This document shows, in pieces, positions 8,802 through 17,007 of a DNA stretch of 63,364 nucleotides. Numbering within the stretch: position 1 is the stretch's first letter; every line of letters begins with the position of its first letter. Source of the DNA: an uncultured Pseudomonadota bacterium (GTDB lineage Bacteria; Pseudomonadota; Alphaproteobacteria; Rs-D84); the NCBI GenBank assembly GCA_902801125.1, contig CADCGT010000007.1, positions 1 through 63,364 of the forward strand, in the 5' to 3' direction. The translations under genes were made by a program, and so were the position numbers. Under the pieces are notes generated by a model. It was not told the DNA's origin. It searched no databases and worked only from the letters and a program-made list of their open reading frames with translations.

Positions 8802-9620
8802 ATGATAAGATATTTATTGGGTTTATTTTTTGTGTGCCTTTATTTTGTGTCGGGAACACTTGGCGCGCGTGCAGATGAATTTGACTATAATGAATTTGAT
8901 GTGGCCGCCGAATACCCCGACATGGGCGAATACGATATCGAAGATACAAACACCGACGATGCGTGCCGTATGACAAATGTTTCAATAAATGCCGGCGCAA
9001 ACCCAATCGGGGTCCAGGATTTTGATATCGCGGGAATTATGCTTGGCATGAATTTTGACGAGGCGCAATTTATCGCGCGCGAAACGGGTCTGTATGTGAA
9101 TCGGCCGAAAAACAGTGTTGTTTATTCTGTGCATCCCGATTGGAAATATAACCTTGATTACGAATGCCGGCAAAGCGGTATTTATGCCCCGGCAAAATTG
9201 GACGCGTGTATAAAATCTTTGGCGCGCAGTCGCGGGGTGATGTACGCGTCGGAATTACACCTTGTACGGGATGCGACCGGCGAAACAATAGATGTTTATT
9301 TTACAAGCAACGCCACCGATAATGTCGCATGGAAAATTGTATATAAAAACGATGTTGATGAAATGCCGGGCGATGGCGAAAAATTTGCCAATCAACGCGA
9401 AAAAAAGATTTGGTCTTGGTGGCAAAATGTTTTGGATAAATACGGCACACCAAATTCTGGCAATGATAAATGGGCAAGTTCGGATAACGCATACGACCCA
9501 TTGATGACCGCGTATTATGGGGAATTAGAATTGGTGGACTGTGGCCGCAATGCCGAAGACGCAACCGCAAATATAAACAGTGCGACCGAAAATTTTGCGG
9601 CGAAATCTTATGCGTTTTAA
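8802..9620 (+). CDS. Secreted protein of unknown function
   Basis: 272 residues with a signal peptide (MIRYLLGLFFVCLYFVSGTL, then GARA). The mature N-terminus is very acidic (DEFDYNEFDVAAEYPDMGEY, then DIEDTNTDDACR). The middle contains a calcium-free globular region with GIMLGMNFDEAQFIARETGL, and a C-terminal Trp-rich stretch (KIWSWWQNVLDKYG). I do not recognise a family. It is in one operon with the two VirB8-like genes, so a periplasmic or translocated partner of that system is a reasonable guess. Confidence 0.6.
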   Translation: MIRYLLGLFFVCLYFVSGTLGARADEFDYNEFDVAAEYPDMGEYDIEDTNTDDACRMTNVSINAGANPIGVQDFDIAGIMLGMNFDEAQFIARETGLYVNRPKNSVVYSVHPDWKYNLDYECRQSGIYAPAKLDACIKSLARSRGVMYASELHLVRDATGETIDVYFTSNATDNVAWKIVYKNDVDEMPGDGEKFANQREKKIWSWWQNVLDKYGTPNSGNDKWASSDNAYDPLMTAYYGELELVDCGRNAEDATANINSATENFAAKSYAF

Positions 9621-9626
9621 TTAGAT

Positions 9627-9968
9627 ATGGATTCATATAAAACCGGAATTTTTTCTGAAATTTTGGCGTGTGCGTTTTTAATGTTGCACGGTTTTCGAAT
9701 TGTTCAACGGCGATACACCACTGGGCGACATACGGGCCGCGCCGAAATAGACATAATTGCAAAACGCGGAAATTTGATAGTGTTCATAGAGGTTAAAAAG
9801 CGCAAAACGATAACCGCCGCACTGGACGCGATAACATGGACGCAAATCCGTCGGTTGCGCGCGGCGGCGGAAACATATTTATTAAAGAAACGATGGATGG
9901 GCGACGCGCGTTTTGATGTAATCATCGTCCACGGCCACCACATAGAATGGATAAAACAGGCGTTTTGA
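9627..9968 (+). CDS. YraN family protein (UPF0102), restriction-endonuclease-like fold
   Basis: 113 residues, typical of the YraN/UPF0102 family. The nuclease-like core reads GRAEIDIIAKRGNLIVFIEVK with the E-x-D-x9-E-V-K arrangement of a PD-(D/E)xK fold. Cellular role in bacteria is not well defined; members sit near envelope or recombination genes. It ends the operon, 8 bases before a strong terminator. Confidence 0.88.
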   Translation: MDSYKTGIFSEILACAFLMLHGFRIVQRRYTTGRHTGRAEIDIIAKRGNLIVFIEVKKRKTITAALDAITWTQIRRLRAAAETYLLKKRWMGDARFDVIIVHGHHIEWIKQAF

Positions 9969-9976
9969 TTGGTTAG

Positions 9977-10000
9977 AACGGCACATCGTGCCGTTTTTTT
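9977..10000 (+). terminator. Terminator after yraN
   Basis: AACGGCAC-ATC-GTGCCGTT hairpin followed by seven T. Closes the 7.2-10 kb operon; it abuts the stop of the convergent gene. Confidence 0.85.
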
Positions 10001-10568
10001 AATCTGGAACATTCCACAGCAAACAATTTGCACTGGTTTGTTCGGCGTTTTCAATATATTGCGCACAGGTCATTTTATCTTGTTTGGTTGCCATACCACT
10101 ACTTACGGCGGTTAGTGTTGGAATCACGTTACCCGTATCCCATGTACCCTGATAATCCAGTGTATTGGTGGTTATCACTTTTTTAAATTTATCGCTACCC
10201 CCACTAAACACCGGAATTTGTTTTGCCGCGTCTGCAAAAGCTGAGTTCGTGACAGCCGGATCTACGAGATCTTCAAAAGCCGTGTGCAAAGCTGTCATTG
10301 TGGGCAAATAATTCGCTATATTTGGGTCGTATTGCACACTCGCGTCATAAAACCTGTAATCGGTATCATATATGCCGGCCGTTCCAACAACTCCCGGGGT
10401 ATTTGTGGCAGTTATAATTTCCTTGGGCCAGTTAGCCTGCTGTGCCGGGATTTTGGTTTGGAAATTTGTATCCACATAATCCTGGGTTGTAATCGTGACT
10501 GGATCTGCAAACGCGTTTAATGCTAAAACCGACGCGATTGTGCCAAATAAAATTGATTTTTTGCTCAT
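9999..10568 (-). CDS. Secreted protein of the YVD/NCLLWN family
   Basis: 189 residues starting MSKKSILFGTIASVLALNAF, a signal peptide. The mature part starts with TTQDYVDTNFQ and ends with CAQYIENAEQTSANCLLWNV. The paralogue at 25468 has TSQTYVDN at the same place and a CTQWI...NCLLWN block, and the partial gene at the window start shows SYVDSKL. GAGAGGAAA precedes the start chosen; an upstream in-frame extension lacks a signal. Its upstream region is a 167-bp sequence repeated in inverted orientation upstream of the 25468 paralogue. Function is unknown; a surface-exposed, lineage-specific family is inferred. Confidence 0.6.
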   Translation of the reverse strand: MSKKSILFGTIASVLALNAFADPVTITTQDYVDTNFQTKIPAQQANWPKEIITATNTPGVVGTAGIYDTDYRFYDASVQYDPNIANYLPTMTALHTAFEDLVDPAVTNSAFADAAKQIPVFSGGSDKFKKVITTNTLDYQGTWDTGNVIPTLTAVSSGMATKQDKMTCAQYIENAEQTSANCLLWNVPD

Positions 10569-10591
10569 AGATTTCCTCTCTTTTCCTATGT

Positions 10592-10757
10592 AAAAAAGTG
10601 TACAATAAACCAAGGTTTTTTTACGCTTTGAATTTGAAAAAATTGAAAATTGCTAACACATTGTTTTTACGCAAAAACAAAATTTTGATTTTTTGAAAAA
10701 AAGTGTTGACTTTAAACCTTGGTTTTTTTACGCCCGCGCGCCGCGGAAATCCGCCGG
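10592..10757. repeat. Left arm of 167-bp inverted repeat
   Basis: Almost identical to the reverse complement of 25279-25445. It begins close to the start of the 9999-10568 gene (AAGTGTACAATAAACCAAGG), runs through an AT-rich core and ends in the GC-rich GCGCGCCGCGG. Both arms sit upstream of paralogous secreted-protein genes pointing outward. Two near-identical blocks of the form AAACC(AA/TT)GGTTTTTTTACG occur about 105 bases apart within the arm. It probably contains the promoter or leader of these genes, and could support inversion of the 14.5 kb in between. Confidence 0.9.
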
Positions 10758-10878
10758 GTTGGAATATTTGGAAAATTTAATCACCGGTGAAAAAGAAACG
10801 CATTTTAACAAACAACTTGCAAAACAGTGGAATATGAATATAATCATAATTGCGTTAAAAAGCACAAAAGGAGAACAA

Positions 10879-11028
10879 ATGAAAAAAGTTATCTTGGCAT
10901 TGTTTGCCGTTTTGACATTGGCTGCATGCACCGGTTCATATAAATCGGGCAATTGCGAATATGATTTCTTGTTACACAAAGACATTTCTATTTCTAAATG
11001 GATTGGCAACGCAACTGGTGGTTGCTAA
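10879..11028 (+). CDS. Small lipoprotein (49 aa)
   Basis: MKKVILALFAVLTLAACTGS is a lipoprotein signal with lipobox LAAC, leaving a mature peptide of about 33 residues that contains NCEYDFLLHKDISISKWIG and ends in Cys. AAAAGGAG lies just before the ATG. A strong terminator follows, so it is a single-gene unit between the inverted-repeat arm and the prophage. Function is unknown. Confidence 0.6.
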   Translation: MKKVILALFAVLTLAACTGSYKSGNCEYDFLLHKDISISKWIGNATGGC

Positions 11029-11043
11029 ACAAAAAAAATCATC

Positions 11044-11071
11044 CCCCGCACCGTTTTGGTGCGGGGTTTTT
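11044..11071 (+). terminator. Terminator after small lipoprotein
   Basis: CCCCGCACC-gtttt-GGTGCGGGG stem of 9 bp followed by five T. It also marks the left edge of the phage-derived block. Confidence 0.9.
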
Positions 11072-11073
11072 GT

Positions 11074-11331
11074 TTACTTTATCACCGCCGTTTTAATCAG
11101 CGTGACATCTTCTTTGATTCCATCTATTTTTAATTGCAATTGGCCTATGCCGGTTTCCAATATCGTTGTGCGGTTTTCAAGTGTTGTCATGCGCGCCCCC
11201 AATCGGTCTATTTCCACCAAAGAATTATCTGCACGCGCAACCCAATAAATTACACCACCAATAAACGCGATTAAAAACCAACCGCCACGCAATGTATCAA
11301 TGATGTTTGATAATCCACTAGGTTTTTGCAT
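11074..11331 (-). CDS. Phage-associated membrane protein with coiled coil
   Basis: 85 residues from MQKPSG. One membrane helix (GGWFLIAFIGGVIYWVA) followed by a heptad-rich helix (VEIDRLGARMTTLENRTTIL, continuing to the end). Last gene of the phage operon, its start overlapping the Bbp19-like gene end by 14 bases. The topology suits a spanin-like or holin-accessory protein, but nothing specific identifies it. Confidence 0.55.
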   Translation of the reverse strand: MQKPSGLSNIIDTLRGGWFLIAFIGGVIYWVARADNSLVEIDRLGARMTTLENRTTILETGIGQLQLKIDGIKEDVTLIKTAVIK

Positions 11332-11524
11332 TTTCGCGCCCCCGTAATACCAATGTTTCGATTTGATGAACCAATGCACGTTGGGCTTCGGCCCATCGCA
11401 GTTCTGAATCCGACGCATTCGGCCCCAATGTGCGTTCTATTGTCATTTTCCGCAGGTGCCCCAGCACGACGCGACCCGCGTCACCCGAAAACGCCCGCGC
11501 AAAGGCATGTTCTGTTCGTTCCAT
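11318..11524 (-). CDS. Bbp19-like phage protein
   Basis: 68 residues: FSGDAGRVVLGHLRKMTIER, then TLGPNASDSELRWAEAQRAL. This pattern (short protein with GRxVLxHL and xGPxASDxELRxxEGQRALV) is that of the Bbp19-like family found beside portal or scaffold genes in BPP-1-like podoviruses. Exact function is not known. It lies immediately downstream of portal. Confidence 0.65.
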   Translation of the reverse strand: MERTEHAFARAFSGDAGRVVLGHLRKMTIERTLGPNASDSELRWAEAQRALVHQIETLVLRGRENAKT

Positions 11525-11541
11525 GATTCGTCCCCCACGAT

Positions 11542-12768
11542 TTAAATCAAAGTGTTATTTTCGGCGACCATTTGTGCAATCGGCGCAATGTATTTTAATT
11601 CGGCATCCCCGTGCAGCGATATTTTTTCAATCACACCGCGACGCGATAAAATCTGTAATCCGCGGTCGCACAATGGGCGTATAAATTCATGCAACAACCG
11701 TCCGTATGTTGCACCCAAAATTCGCAACATATCCGCGTTGCGCGCCAAAATTTCCGTTGCCGTCATTTCTTTATCCGACAACAGCCCTATTCTGTCGGCA
11801 AGTAATGTGTGCCGTATGCGTTCGCGCAGGTCTTTTAAGACGATTTGCGACACGTCGAAATTCGCCCCAGATGCAAGTGGGGTAAGGCCCGAACTGCCCA
11901 CGGCTTTGGGAATAATCGCCCCCGGGGTAAGGTTGATATTGCCAAGGTTTATGACGCCGTCATCGTCTGCCTGCCATATACCACTTACCGCGATTGTGGC
12001 GTTCTTTAACACCAATTCTACGACTTTGTTCACGGTTTTAATATCGGGCAACGCGCGCAGAATTGGCCCGCGACCGTATAATTCGCCACTTGCCACCGAC
12101 CAACGGAAAATTAAATATGGATTCGTTTCAAATGTGCCGGTTGATACAATGTTGTTTTCAAAATCGCCATCTGTATCAATCCAGGCCGTAAATTCCGTAT
12201 CAACCAAAGATTGCACAAGGCGCATTTGATATTCAGAATCTTGTTTCATTTTTTCGGCAATGCCGCGCGGCGGTGTCCATTCTGGATACCGGCGTGCAAT
12301 TTCCCCGGCGGTTATGGTTGTTGTGTGAAATATCACATTCGGCAAAATCGCAATATCTGTGACGGGAATCGCCGTAAATGTAAATGCACTGGCCCCGCCG
12401 ATTGGCGATTCGGCCATAAACAGGCACGCCGTTCCCAATGTCACCAAATCCATATAACATTGGTGCACCGTTGTATAAAAATTCGAATCGTTAAGATTTG
12501 CGCGTAATACAGATGTCGCAAATTCTGCATCGGGCGAATCCATACTTTCCGGCACAAGGTTTAACCACAAAGATTCCGGCGGGGTAAGCAGTGAATACAT
12601 ACATGCCGCAAGGCCGTCCGCCGCATCGGACGCGGTTGCATCATACAGTGTTGCCAATTCTTCATCTGTGGTTGGCATGACAAAGCGACGCGCGTCCGTC
12701 CAACGACGAATCCATGGTTCGCGCATGTTTATTGCACGTGTGTACATTTGCTTTAAATCGTATTTCAT
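11542..12768 (-). CDS. Phage portal (head-tail connector) protein, short form
   Basis: 408 residues. The N-terminal part is typical of the T7-like head-tail connector family: Tyr/Arg-rich start (WIRRWTDARRFVMP), LAACMYSLLTPPESLWLNLV, ETNPYLIFRWSVASGELYGR, GRGPILRALPDIKTVNK. The portal ring is the DNA entry channel to which terminase docks. It is shorter than the usual 500-plus residues and stops shortly after AELKYIAPIAQMVAENN, so about 100 C-terminal residues of the family appear to be missing. AAAGGAC precedes the ATG. Confidence 0.8.
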   Translation of the reverse strand: MKYDLKQMYTRAINMREPWIRRWTDARRFVMPTTDEELATLYDATASDAADGLAACMYSLLTPPESLWLNLVPESMDSPDAEFATSVLRANLNDSNFYTTVHQCYMDLVTLGTACLFMAESPIGGASAFTFTAIPVTDIAILPNVIFHTTTITAGEIARRYPEWTPPRGIAEKMKQDSEYQMRLVQSLVDTEFTAWIDTDGDFENNIVSTGTFETNPYLIFRWSVASGELYGRGPILRALPDIKTVNKVVELVLKNATIAVSGIWQADDDGVINLGNINLTPGAIIPKAVGSSGLTPLASGANFDVSQIVLKDLRERIRHTLLADRIGLLSDKEMTATEILARNADMLRILGATYGRLLHEFIRPLCDRGLQILSRRGVIEKISLHGDAELKYIAPIAQMVAENNTLI

Positions 12769-12794
12769 ATTTTGTCCTTTTGTTTTTTGTTGTA

Positions 12795-13643
12795 TTAGAT
12801 TTTAAAGTCTGTGTTTGCGGTGTATCGTATCGGCAATGCACCCACGGGCCGCACGGGTATTGCACCACACATAATCGCGCCCGCGACCGCATCCAATCCG
12901 TCGTCGTGTTCGGTCCCCCCCACAGGTGACCACGCCAACATTTCAGATACAAATGGGGTCTGGGTAATACGGCGATGCGCATACATTCGACCCGTCGTAA
13001 GAACGGGTTCCAATGCGTCCAATATGCGGTCTTGTTTGCAACGCGAATTTGTAATGCCGTGGACGGTTATTCCACCACCGTTGCGGGCAATGATATCGCG
13101 CATAATTTCGGGCAATGCCGCGCCGATTCCGTTTGTTTCAATATAGATGTTATGCATTTTATGCCGGCGAATAAATTCAACAACGCGTTCGCATTGATAT
13201 GCCAATGGGTAATCAACCGCATCCGGCACAACGATGTATATCATGTCATGCAAAAACACACGTCGGTTTTTATCATCACGATAAACAATCGTACATACAC
13301 TGTGGTCGCCACCGGCGCGGCCACCCGACGGGTCCCAATAAATTGCGGCCCCCGTCACCACATTTTCACCAATGCGGGCAACGCGCGCATCAAATTCGTC
13401 TTCGTAAATATGCATTCCCCCGGGATCCAGGCGAATTTTATCCGCCGGCACATAATCCAGCATCATTTGTGCCGAAAAATGTCGTTCACCCACCGTTTGA
13501 CGAATTTGGTCGATTTTATCGGGCGGAAAAAGTTCCGGCCATGCCGGATTTCCGTCTGAATCGACAATCGGAATTCTTAATTCCGCATATCCCGATAAAA
13601 AAGGCGTTGAAAAAACATTTTTTTCATATAGTATATTTGACAT
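12795..13643 (-). pseudogene. Phage terminase large subunit, C-terminal nuclease half (split gene)
   Basis: From the potential start at 13643 (MSNILYEKNV) it encodes the second half of a large terminase: FLSGYAELRIPIVDSDGNPA (linker after the ATPase), then the RNase H-like nuclease with acidic residues in IYWDPSGGRAGGDHSV, IYIETNGIG and EHDDGLDAVAGA. The ATPase half is at 17004-17594 in the same orientation. The 3.4 kb between them encodes dnaB, a regulator and an unknown gene on the opposite strand. The frame extends upstream into dnaB antisense, which is not phage sequence. GTATATT occurs at both junctions (13631 and 17016). Confidence 0.8.
13607..13637 (+). promoter_or_regulatory. Possible dnaB promoter inside terminase sequence, leaderless
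   Basis: TTGAAA at 13607 and TATATT at 13632 with a 19-base spacer. The -10 ends 4 bases before the dnaB ATG, so transcription would start at or next to the start codon. There is no ribosome binding site. The spacer is longer than ideal, hence tentative. Confidence 0.3.
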
Positions 13644-15195
13644 GGACTTTACTCCCAAAACTTTACCAACGAATATAGAGGCCGAACAGGCCGTGTTGGC
13701 CGCGGTGTTGGTCAATAATCGCGCGTTGGAAAAAATCTCTGAATTTCTGCGTCCCGAAGATTTTTCACACCCCGCGCATCAAGAAATCTATAAATTGGCG
13801 ATGCGACAATTCGCCGCCGGGATCCCGTTCGATATTATCACGGTTAAAACATACCTTGACCAACAGGGAACACTGGAATCGGTCGGCGGGGTCGAATACC
13901 TTACCCAATTGGCGGGCGCGGGCGCAACCGTCGCGAATATTGAACAATATGGACGAATCGTTCATGAAAACGCGATGCGACGCGAATTGATACAAATTGG
14001 GCAATCTATCACCGATTCTGCATTTGTTGAAGATTTAGATAACCCCGTTAGTAATCAGATAGAGGTCGCAGAACAACAACTGTTTAACATGGCGACAACC
14101 GGCGAATCGGGGCGCGAAGTCACACCGATTGCAACCGCATTAAAAAATGCGTTGATAGAGGCGGAAATCGCATACAAGGCCGACGGAAAATTATCGGGCC
14201 TTACCACGGGCCTTACCGATTTGGACAGTGCGATAAGCGGTCTGCATAAATCAAACCTGTTGATTATTGCGGGACGCCCGGGTATGGGTAAAACAACACT
14301 TGCCATGAATATCGCCTTTAATGCGGCGAACGCGATATTTTCGGGTCGCGCAAACCCACAATACACCGGTGCGGTCGCGTTTTTTAGTCTTGAAATGGGC
14401 GCGTCTGAATTGGCGGCGCGCGTGTTGTCTTCGCAATCGCGTATTCCGTCAAGTGCGATGCGCGAAGGTTCACTGACCGATGAAGACTTCCTTAAAATGA
14501 CTCAATTTTCCGACGCAATAAGTCGCGTTCCGTTGTTCATAGATGACACACCGGGTATGTCGGTTCCAATGATTCGCACGCGTGTGCGACGCCTTGCGCG
14601 GAAATATAATGGTATCGCACTTATTGTGATTGACTATCTTCAATTGCTAACATCGCCGGGCGGAAAAAACAAAGACAATCGTGTTCAAGAATTGTCTGAA
14701 ATTACGCGCGCCCTTAAAATGTTGGCCAAAGAATTTAATGTGCCGGTTATCGCCCTGTCCCAATTATCGCGCAGTGTTGAAATGCGTGATGATAAAAGAC
14801 CGCAATTGTCCGATTTGCGTGAATCTGGGTCAATTGAACAAGATGCCGACATTGTTATGTTCACATACCGCGAAGAATATTATTTGGCAAATCGTGACCC
14901 ATCATACAGGCTTTCAAATACGCCGAACGAAAAATCAATCGATTCTTGGCAAAACCGTATGGAGAAAGCCAAGGGCAAGGCCGATATTATCATCGGGAAA
15001 AACCGTCATGGTAAAACCGATACTATCAATGTTGCGTTCTTGCCGGAATTCAGTTTGTTTGATAATCTGAACGACATGGCAAATCGTGGTGGCGTGCAAT
15101 TTGCCGATGATTCTGGGGCACCCGCGCCGGTCGCACCAATTGATGACGCACAACCAATAGATTTATCCGAAATCCCGGACGATTTAGATATATAA
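13642..15195 (+). CDS. dnaB: Replicative DNA helicase DnaB
   Basis: 517 residues. Hexameric 5'-3' helicase of the replication fork. The N-terminal primase-interacting domain is at 1-150 (LPTNIEAEQAVLAAVLVNN), Walker A is GRPGMGKTT at 211-219, Walker B is IALIVIDYLQLL, followed by ALSQLSRSVE and the Arg finger block. It ends with an acidic tail. Full length and host-like, not like reduced phage helicases. Its ATG overlaps, on the other strand, the possible start of the terminase C-half, so the gene begins at the very edge of the insert and has no clear Shine-Dalgarno. Confidence 0.95.
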   Translation: MDFTPKTLPTNIEAEQAVLAAVLVNNRALEKISEFLRPEDFSHPAHQEIYKLAMRQFAAGIPFDIITVKTYLDQQGTLESVGGVEYLTQLAGAGATVANIEQYGRIVHENAMRRELIQIGQSITDSAFVEDLDNPVSNQIEVAEQQLFNMATTGESGREVTPIATALKNALIEAEIAYKADGKLSGLTTGLTDLDSAISGLHKSNLLIIAGRPGMGKTTLAMNIAFNAANAIFSGRANPQYTGAVAFFSLEMGASELAARVLSSQSRIPSSAMREGSLTDEDFLKMTQFSDAISRVPLFIDDTPGMSVPMIRTRVRRLARKYNGIALIVIDYLQLLTSPGGKNKDNRVQELSEITRALKMLAKEFNVPVIALSQLSRSVEMRDDKRPQLSDLRESGSIEQDADIVMFTYREEYYLANRDPSYRLSNTPNEKSIDSWQNRMEKAKGKADIIIGKNRHGKTDTINVAFLPEFSLFDNLNDMANRGGVQFADDSGAPAPVAPIDDAQPIDLSEIPDDLDI

Positions 15196-15235
15196 TAGTG
15201 GTTAGTGGGTAGTGTTAGTGGTTAGTGGGTGGTGG
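15196..15235. repeat. GTTAGTG-type intergenic repeat (copy A)
   Basis: Runs of TAGTGGTTAGTG and GGTAGTG in tandem immediately after the dnaB stop. Same motif as at 46.6, 52.9, 55.25 and 55.8 kb. Confidence 0.8.
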
Positions 15236-15251
15236 CCGATAAAAATTTTAC

Positions 15252-15280
15252 TTGCCAAGTTTTCTAAAATTGACTATGAT
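15252..15280 (+). promoter_or_regulatory. Promoter for the double-HTH regulator
   Basis: TTGCCA, 17-base spacer, TATGAT, ending 29 bases before the ATG at 15310. Confidence 0.5.
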
Positions 15281-15309
15281 TTTGTCAAGATTTACCCAAG
15301 GAGTTGCAT

Positions 15310-16323
15310 ATGGCCCAAGAAGAAATCATTTTTCCAAACAATATTCGTAATATCCGCCTTGCCGCGGGAATGAAAATGACCGAATTGGCGCGTCGTTCAA
15401 ACCTGTCGTTGTCTGCGGTTTCAAAAATTGAAAAGGGTGTGCGCAGACTGAATCAAAAACAATTGTTGAACATTTGCAATATATTGGGATGCAAACTGTC
15501 TGATATATTTATCAAAGATACCGACGAAGTTGCAACAAAATGGCAAGACGAAATCAAACGCCGTATGAATGATAATGAAAACAGTGGTCTGAAAATTTTC
15601 GGAAGTGGTCTGCGCAAAATACGACAACAGGCCGGTAAAACCATCGCCCAGGCCGCAAAAGATGCCGGAATGACATTATCTGTGTATCATAAAATAGAGG
15701 TCGGTCAACGCGAAGTATACCAAAACGAAATTGAACCTCTTGCGCGGTCGTTTGCGCATTCTGTGGACGGCATGTTTGATAAAATCGCCGACCTGTATAA
15801 ATCGGGCGAATTAAACAAACAAATGAACAAGGTCAAAGAGCGTGTCAAAGCGGTCTTGGTACCGGGCGATTCAAATGCCGACATGGGCGATATGCATGGC
15901 CACCTGTATGGTGCAAAATTATATGATAATGCACGCAAAAAATTGGTCCCTGTGTTTGGAACGCCGTCGGGCAAGGCAATTACTTTCAAAAAATCTGATA
16001 CAAATATGATTGCCGCACCGGCAAGTTTAGAAGGTCGCCGTGGCGTGTATGCCGTTGTTCCGAATTCTAAACGGCTTGGTGGATTTATACCGGAAAAATC
16101 CTATGTCTTTGCCGATATTAAATCCGCGCCGTCGGTTGGTGATTTGGCGGTCTTTATTGACACAGACGATTTTAAATCTTTGGGCGAAGATAAAAGCGTG
16201 GATGCACACATCGCCATTGTTCGCAAGGATTCCAAAGGCAAGGTATACGGTCAAATGGTATCCCCCGAAGAAAAAATTACTGCGCCAACAATGCATCGGG
16301 TTATAATGATTATCACAGAATAA
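15310..16323 (+). CDS. Transcriptional regulator with two XRE HTH domains and S24/LexA-like C-terminus
   Basis: 337 residues behind AAGGAG. First XRE helix-turn-helix at about 9-66 (MTELARRSNLSLSAVSKIEK), second at about 96-157 (TIAQAAKDAGMTLSVYHKIE). The C-terminal 110 residues (GRRGVYAVVPNSKRLGGFIP ... GDLAVFIDTDD ... GKVYGQMVSPEEK) resemble the beta-rich peptidase S24/LexA fold, but I cannot identify a Ser-Lys pair, so self-cleavage is doubtful. It lies downstream of dnaB in the cassette that splits the terminase. Could be a host regulator or an acquired phage repressor. Confidence 0.65.
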   Translation: MAQEEIIFPNNIRNIRLAAGMKMTELARRSNLSLSAVSKIEKGVRRLNQKQLLNICNILGCKLSDIFIKDTDEVATKWQDEIKRRMNDNENSGLKIFGSGLRKIRQQAGKTIAQAAKDAGMTLSVYHKIEVGQREVYQNEIEPLARSFAHSVDGMFDKIADLYKSGELNKQMNKVKERVKAVLVPGDSNADMGDMHGHLYGAKLYDNARKKLVPVFGTPSGKAITFKKSDTNMIAAPASLEGRRGVYAVVPNSKRLGGFIPEKSYVFADIKSAPSVGDLAVFIDTDDFKSLGEDKSVDAHIAIVRKDSKGKVYGQMVSPEEKITAPTMHRVIMIITE

Positions 16324-16350
16324 ATGTAATAAATCGGGGGGATAAACGAG

Positions 16351-17007
16351 ATGAAAGCCAAAGCAAGTTCTATCGCACAGAAATTATTAAACCTTTATCG
16401 CCAGGCACATGTAATCAATGGTGGATGGGGCGCGGTCAATCGCGTATTGTTGGACGAAGCCACGGACGAGGTTTTAACCGAATTACCCGAATTGCCCACT
16501 GGTAAAATGTTGGTTCAACATATTAAAAATCTGCGCGACGGGAAAACCCCGCAGGATTCTATTGCGCGCGAATTATTGCCATATGGCGGAATGATGGATG
16601 GTGCAAATTTATCATCGGATATGCCCGAAAAAGATTTGAATGATTTAATTTCTGCAATTGATAATTTTGAACAAGACCAAGAAGGACTTGAAGAATTTAT
16701 GCAACAACCTGTTATTCGTAAATTTGGTTCTGAATGGATTTCCGCAATAAAAAATGTTCTTGGCGCACGTCCCGATACATTGAAAAAATTCGATACAATT
16801 GTGCGGACATGGCATGCATACCATTTATGGGACACTGCAAATGAAATCATTGAAAAACCAATAAATGACCGAACGCGCGCCCAACTTCAGGTTGATATGC
16901 CAGAATATGAAACATACCTGCCGATGTTTGGGGACGAAGGGAAAAAATTATTAAATCGGCTGCATAAATTTACCAGTTCTTTGCCCAACCAAAACACAAA
17001 CGATTAA
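16351..17007 (+). CDS. Protein of unknown function in the dnaB cassette
   Basis: 218 residues preceded by a G-rich site (CGGGGGGAT). Soluble, helical and acidic (DLNDLISAIDNFEQDQEGLE), with KFGSEWISAIKNVLGARPDT and a C-terminal helix. No family recognised. It lies 27 bases after the regulator, so they are probably one operon. Its stop overlaps the stop of the terminase N-half by 3 bases, so the insert ends essentially at this stop codon. Confidence 0.6.
   Translation: MKAKASSIAQKLLNLYRQAHVINGGWGAVNRVLLDEATDEVLTELPELPTGKMLVQHIKNLRDGKTPQDSIARELLPYGGMMDGANLSSDMPEKDLNDLISAIDNFEQDQEGLEEFMQQPVIRKFGSEWISAIKNVLGARPDTLKKFDTIVRTWHAYHLWDTANEIIEKPINDRTRAQLQVDMPEYETYLPMFGDEGKKLLNRLHKFTSSLPNQNTND

Noticed and set aside
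9999..10613. Start at 10613 for the secreted protein
   Set aside because: The extension lacks a signal peptide and lies in the inverted repeat; GAGAGG precedes the start at 10568.
13643..13715. Upstream extension of the terminase C-half
   Set aside because: This part is dnaB antisense, not phage sequence.
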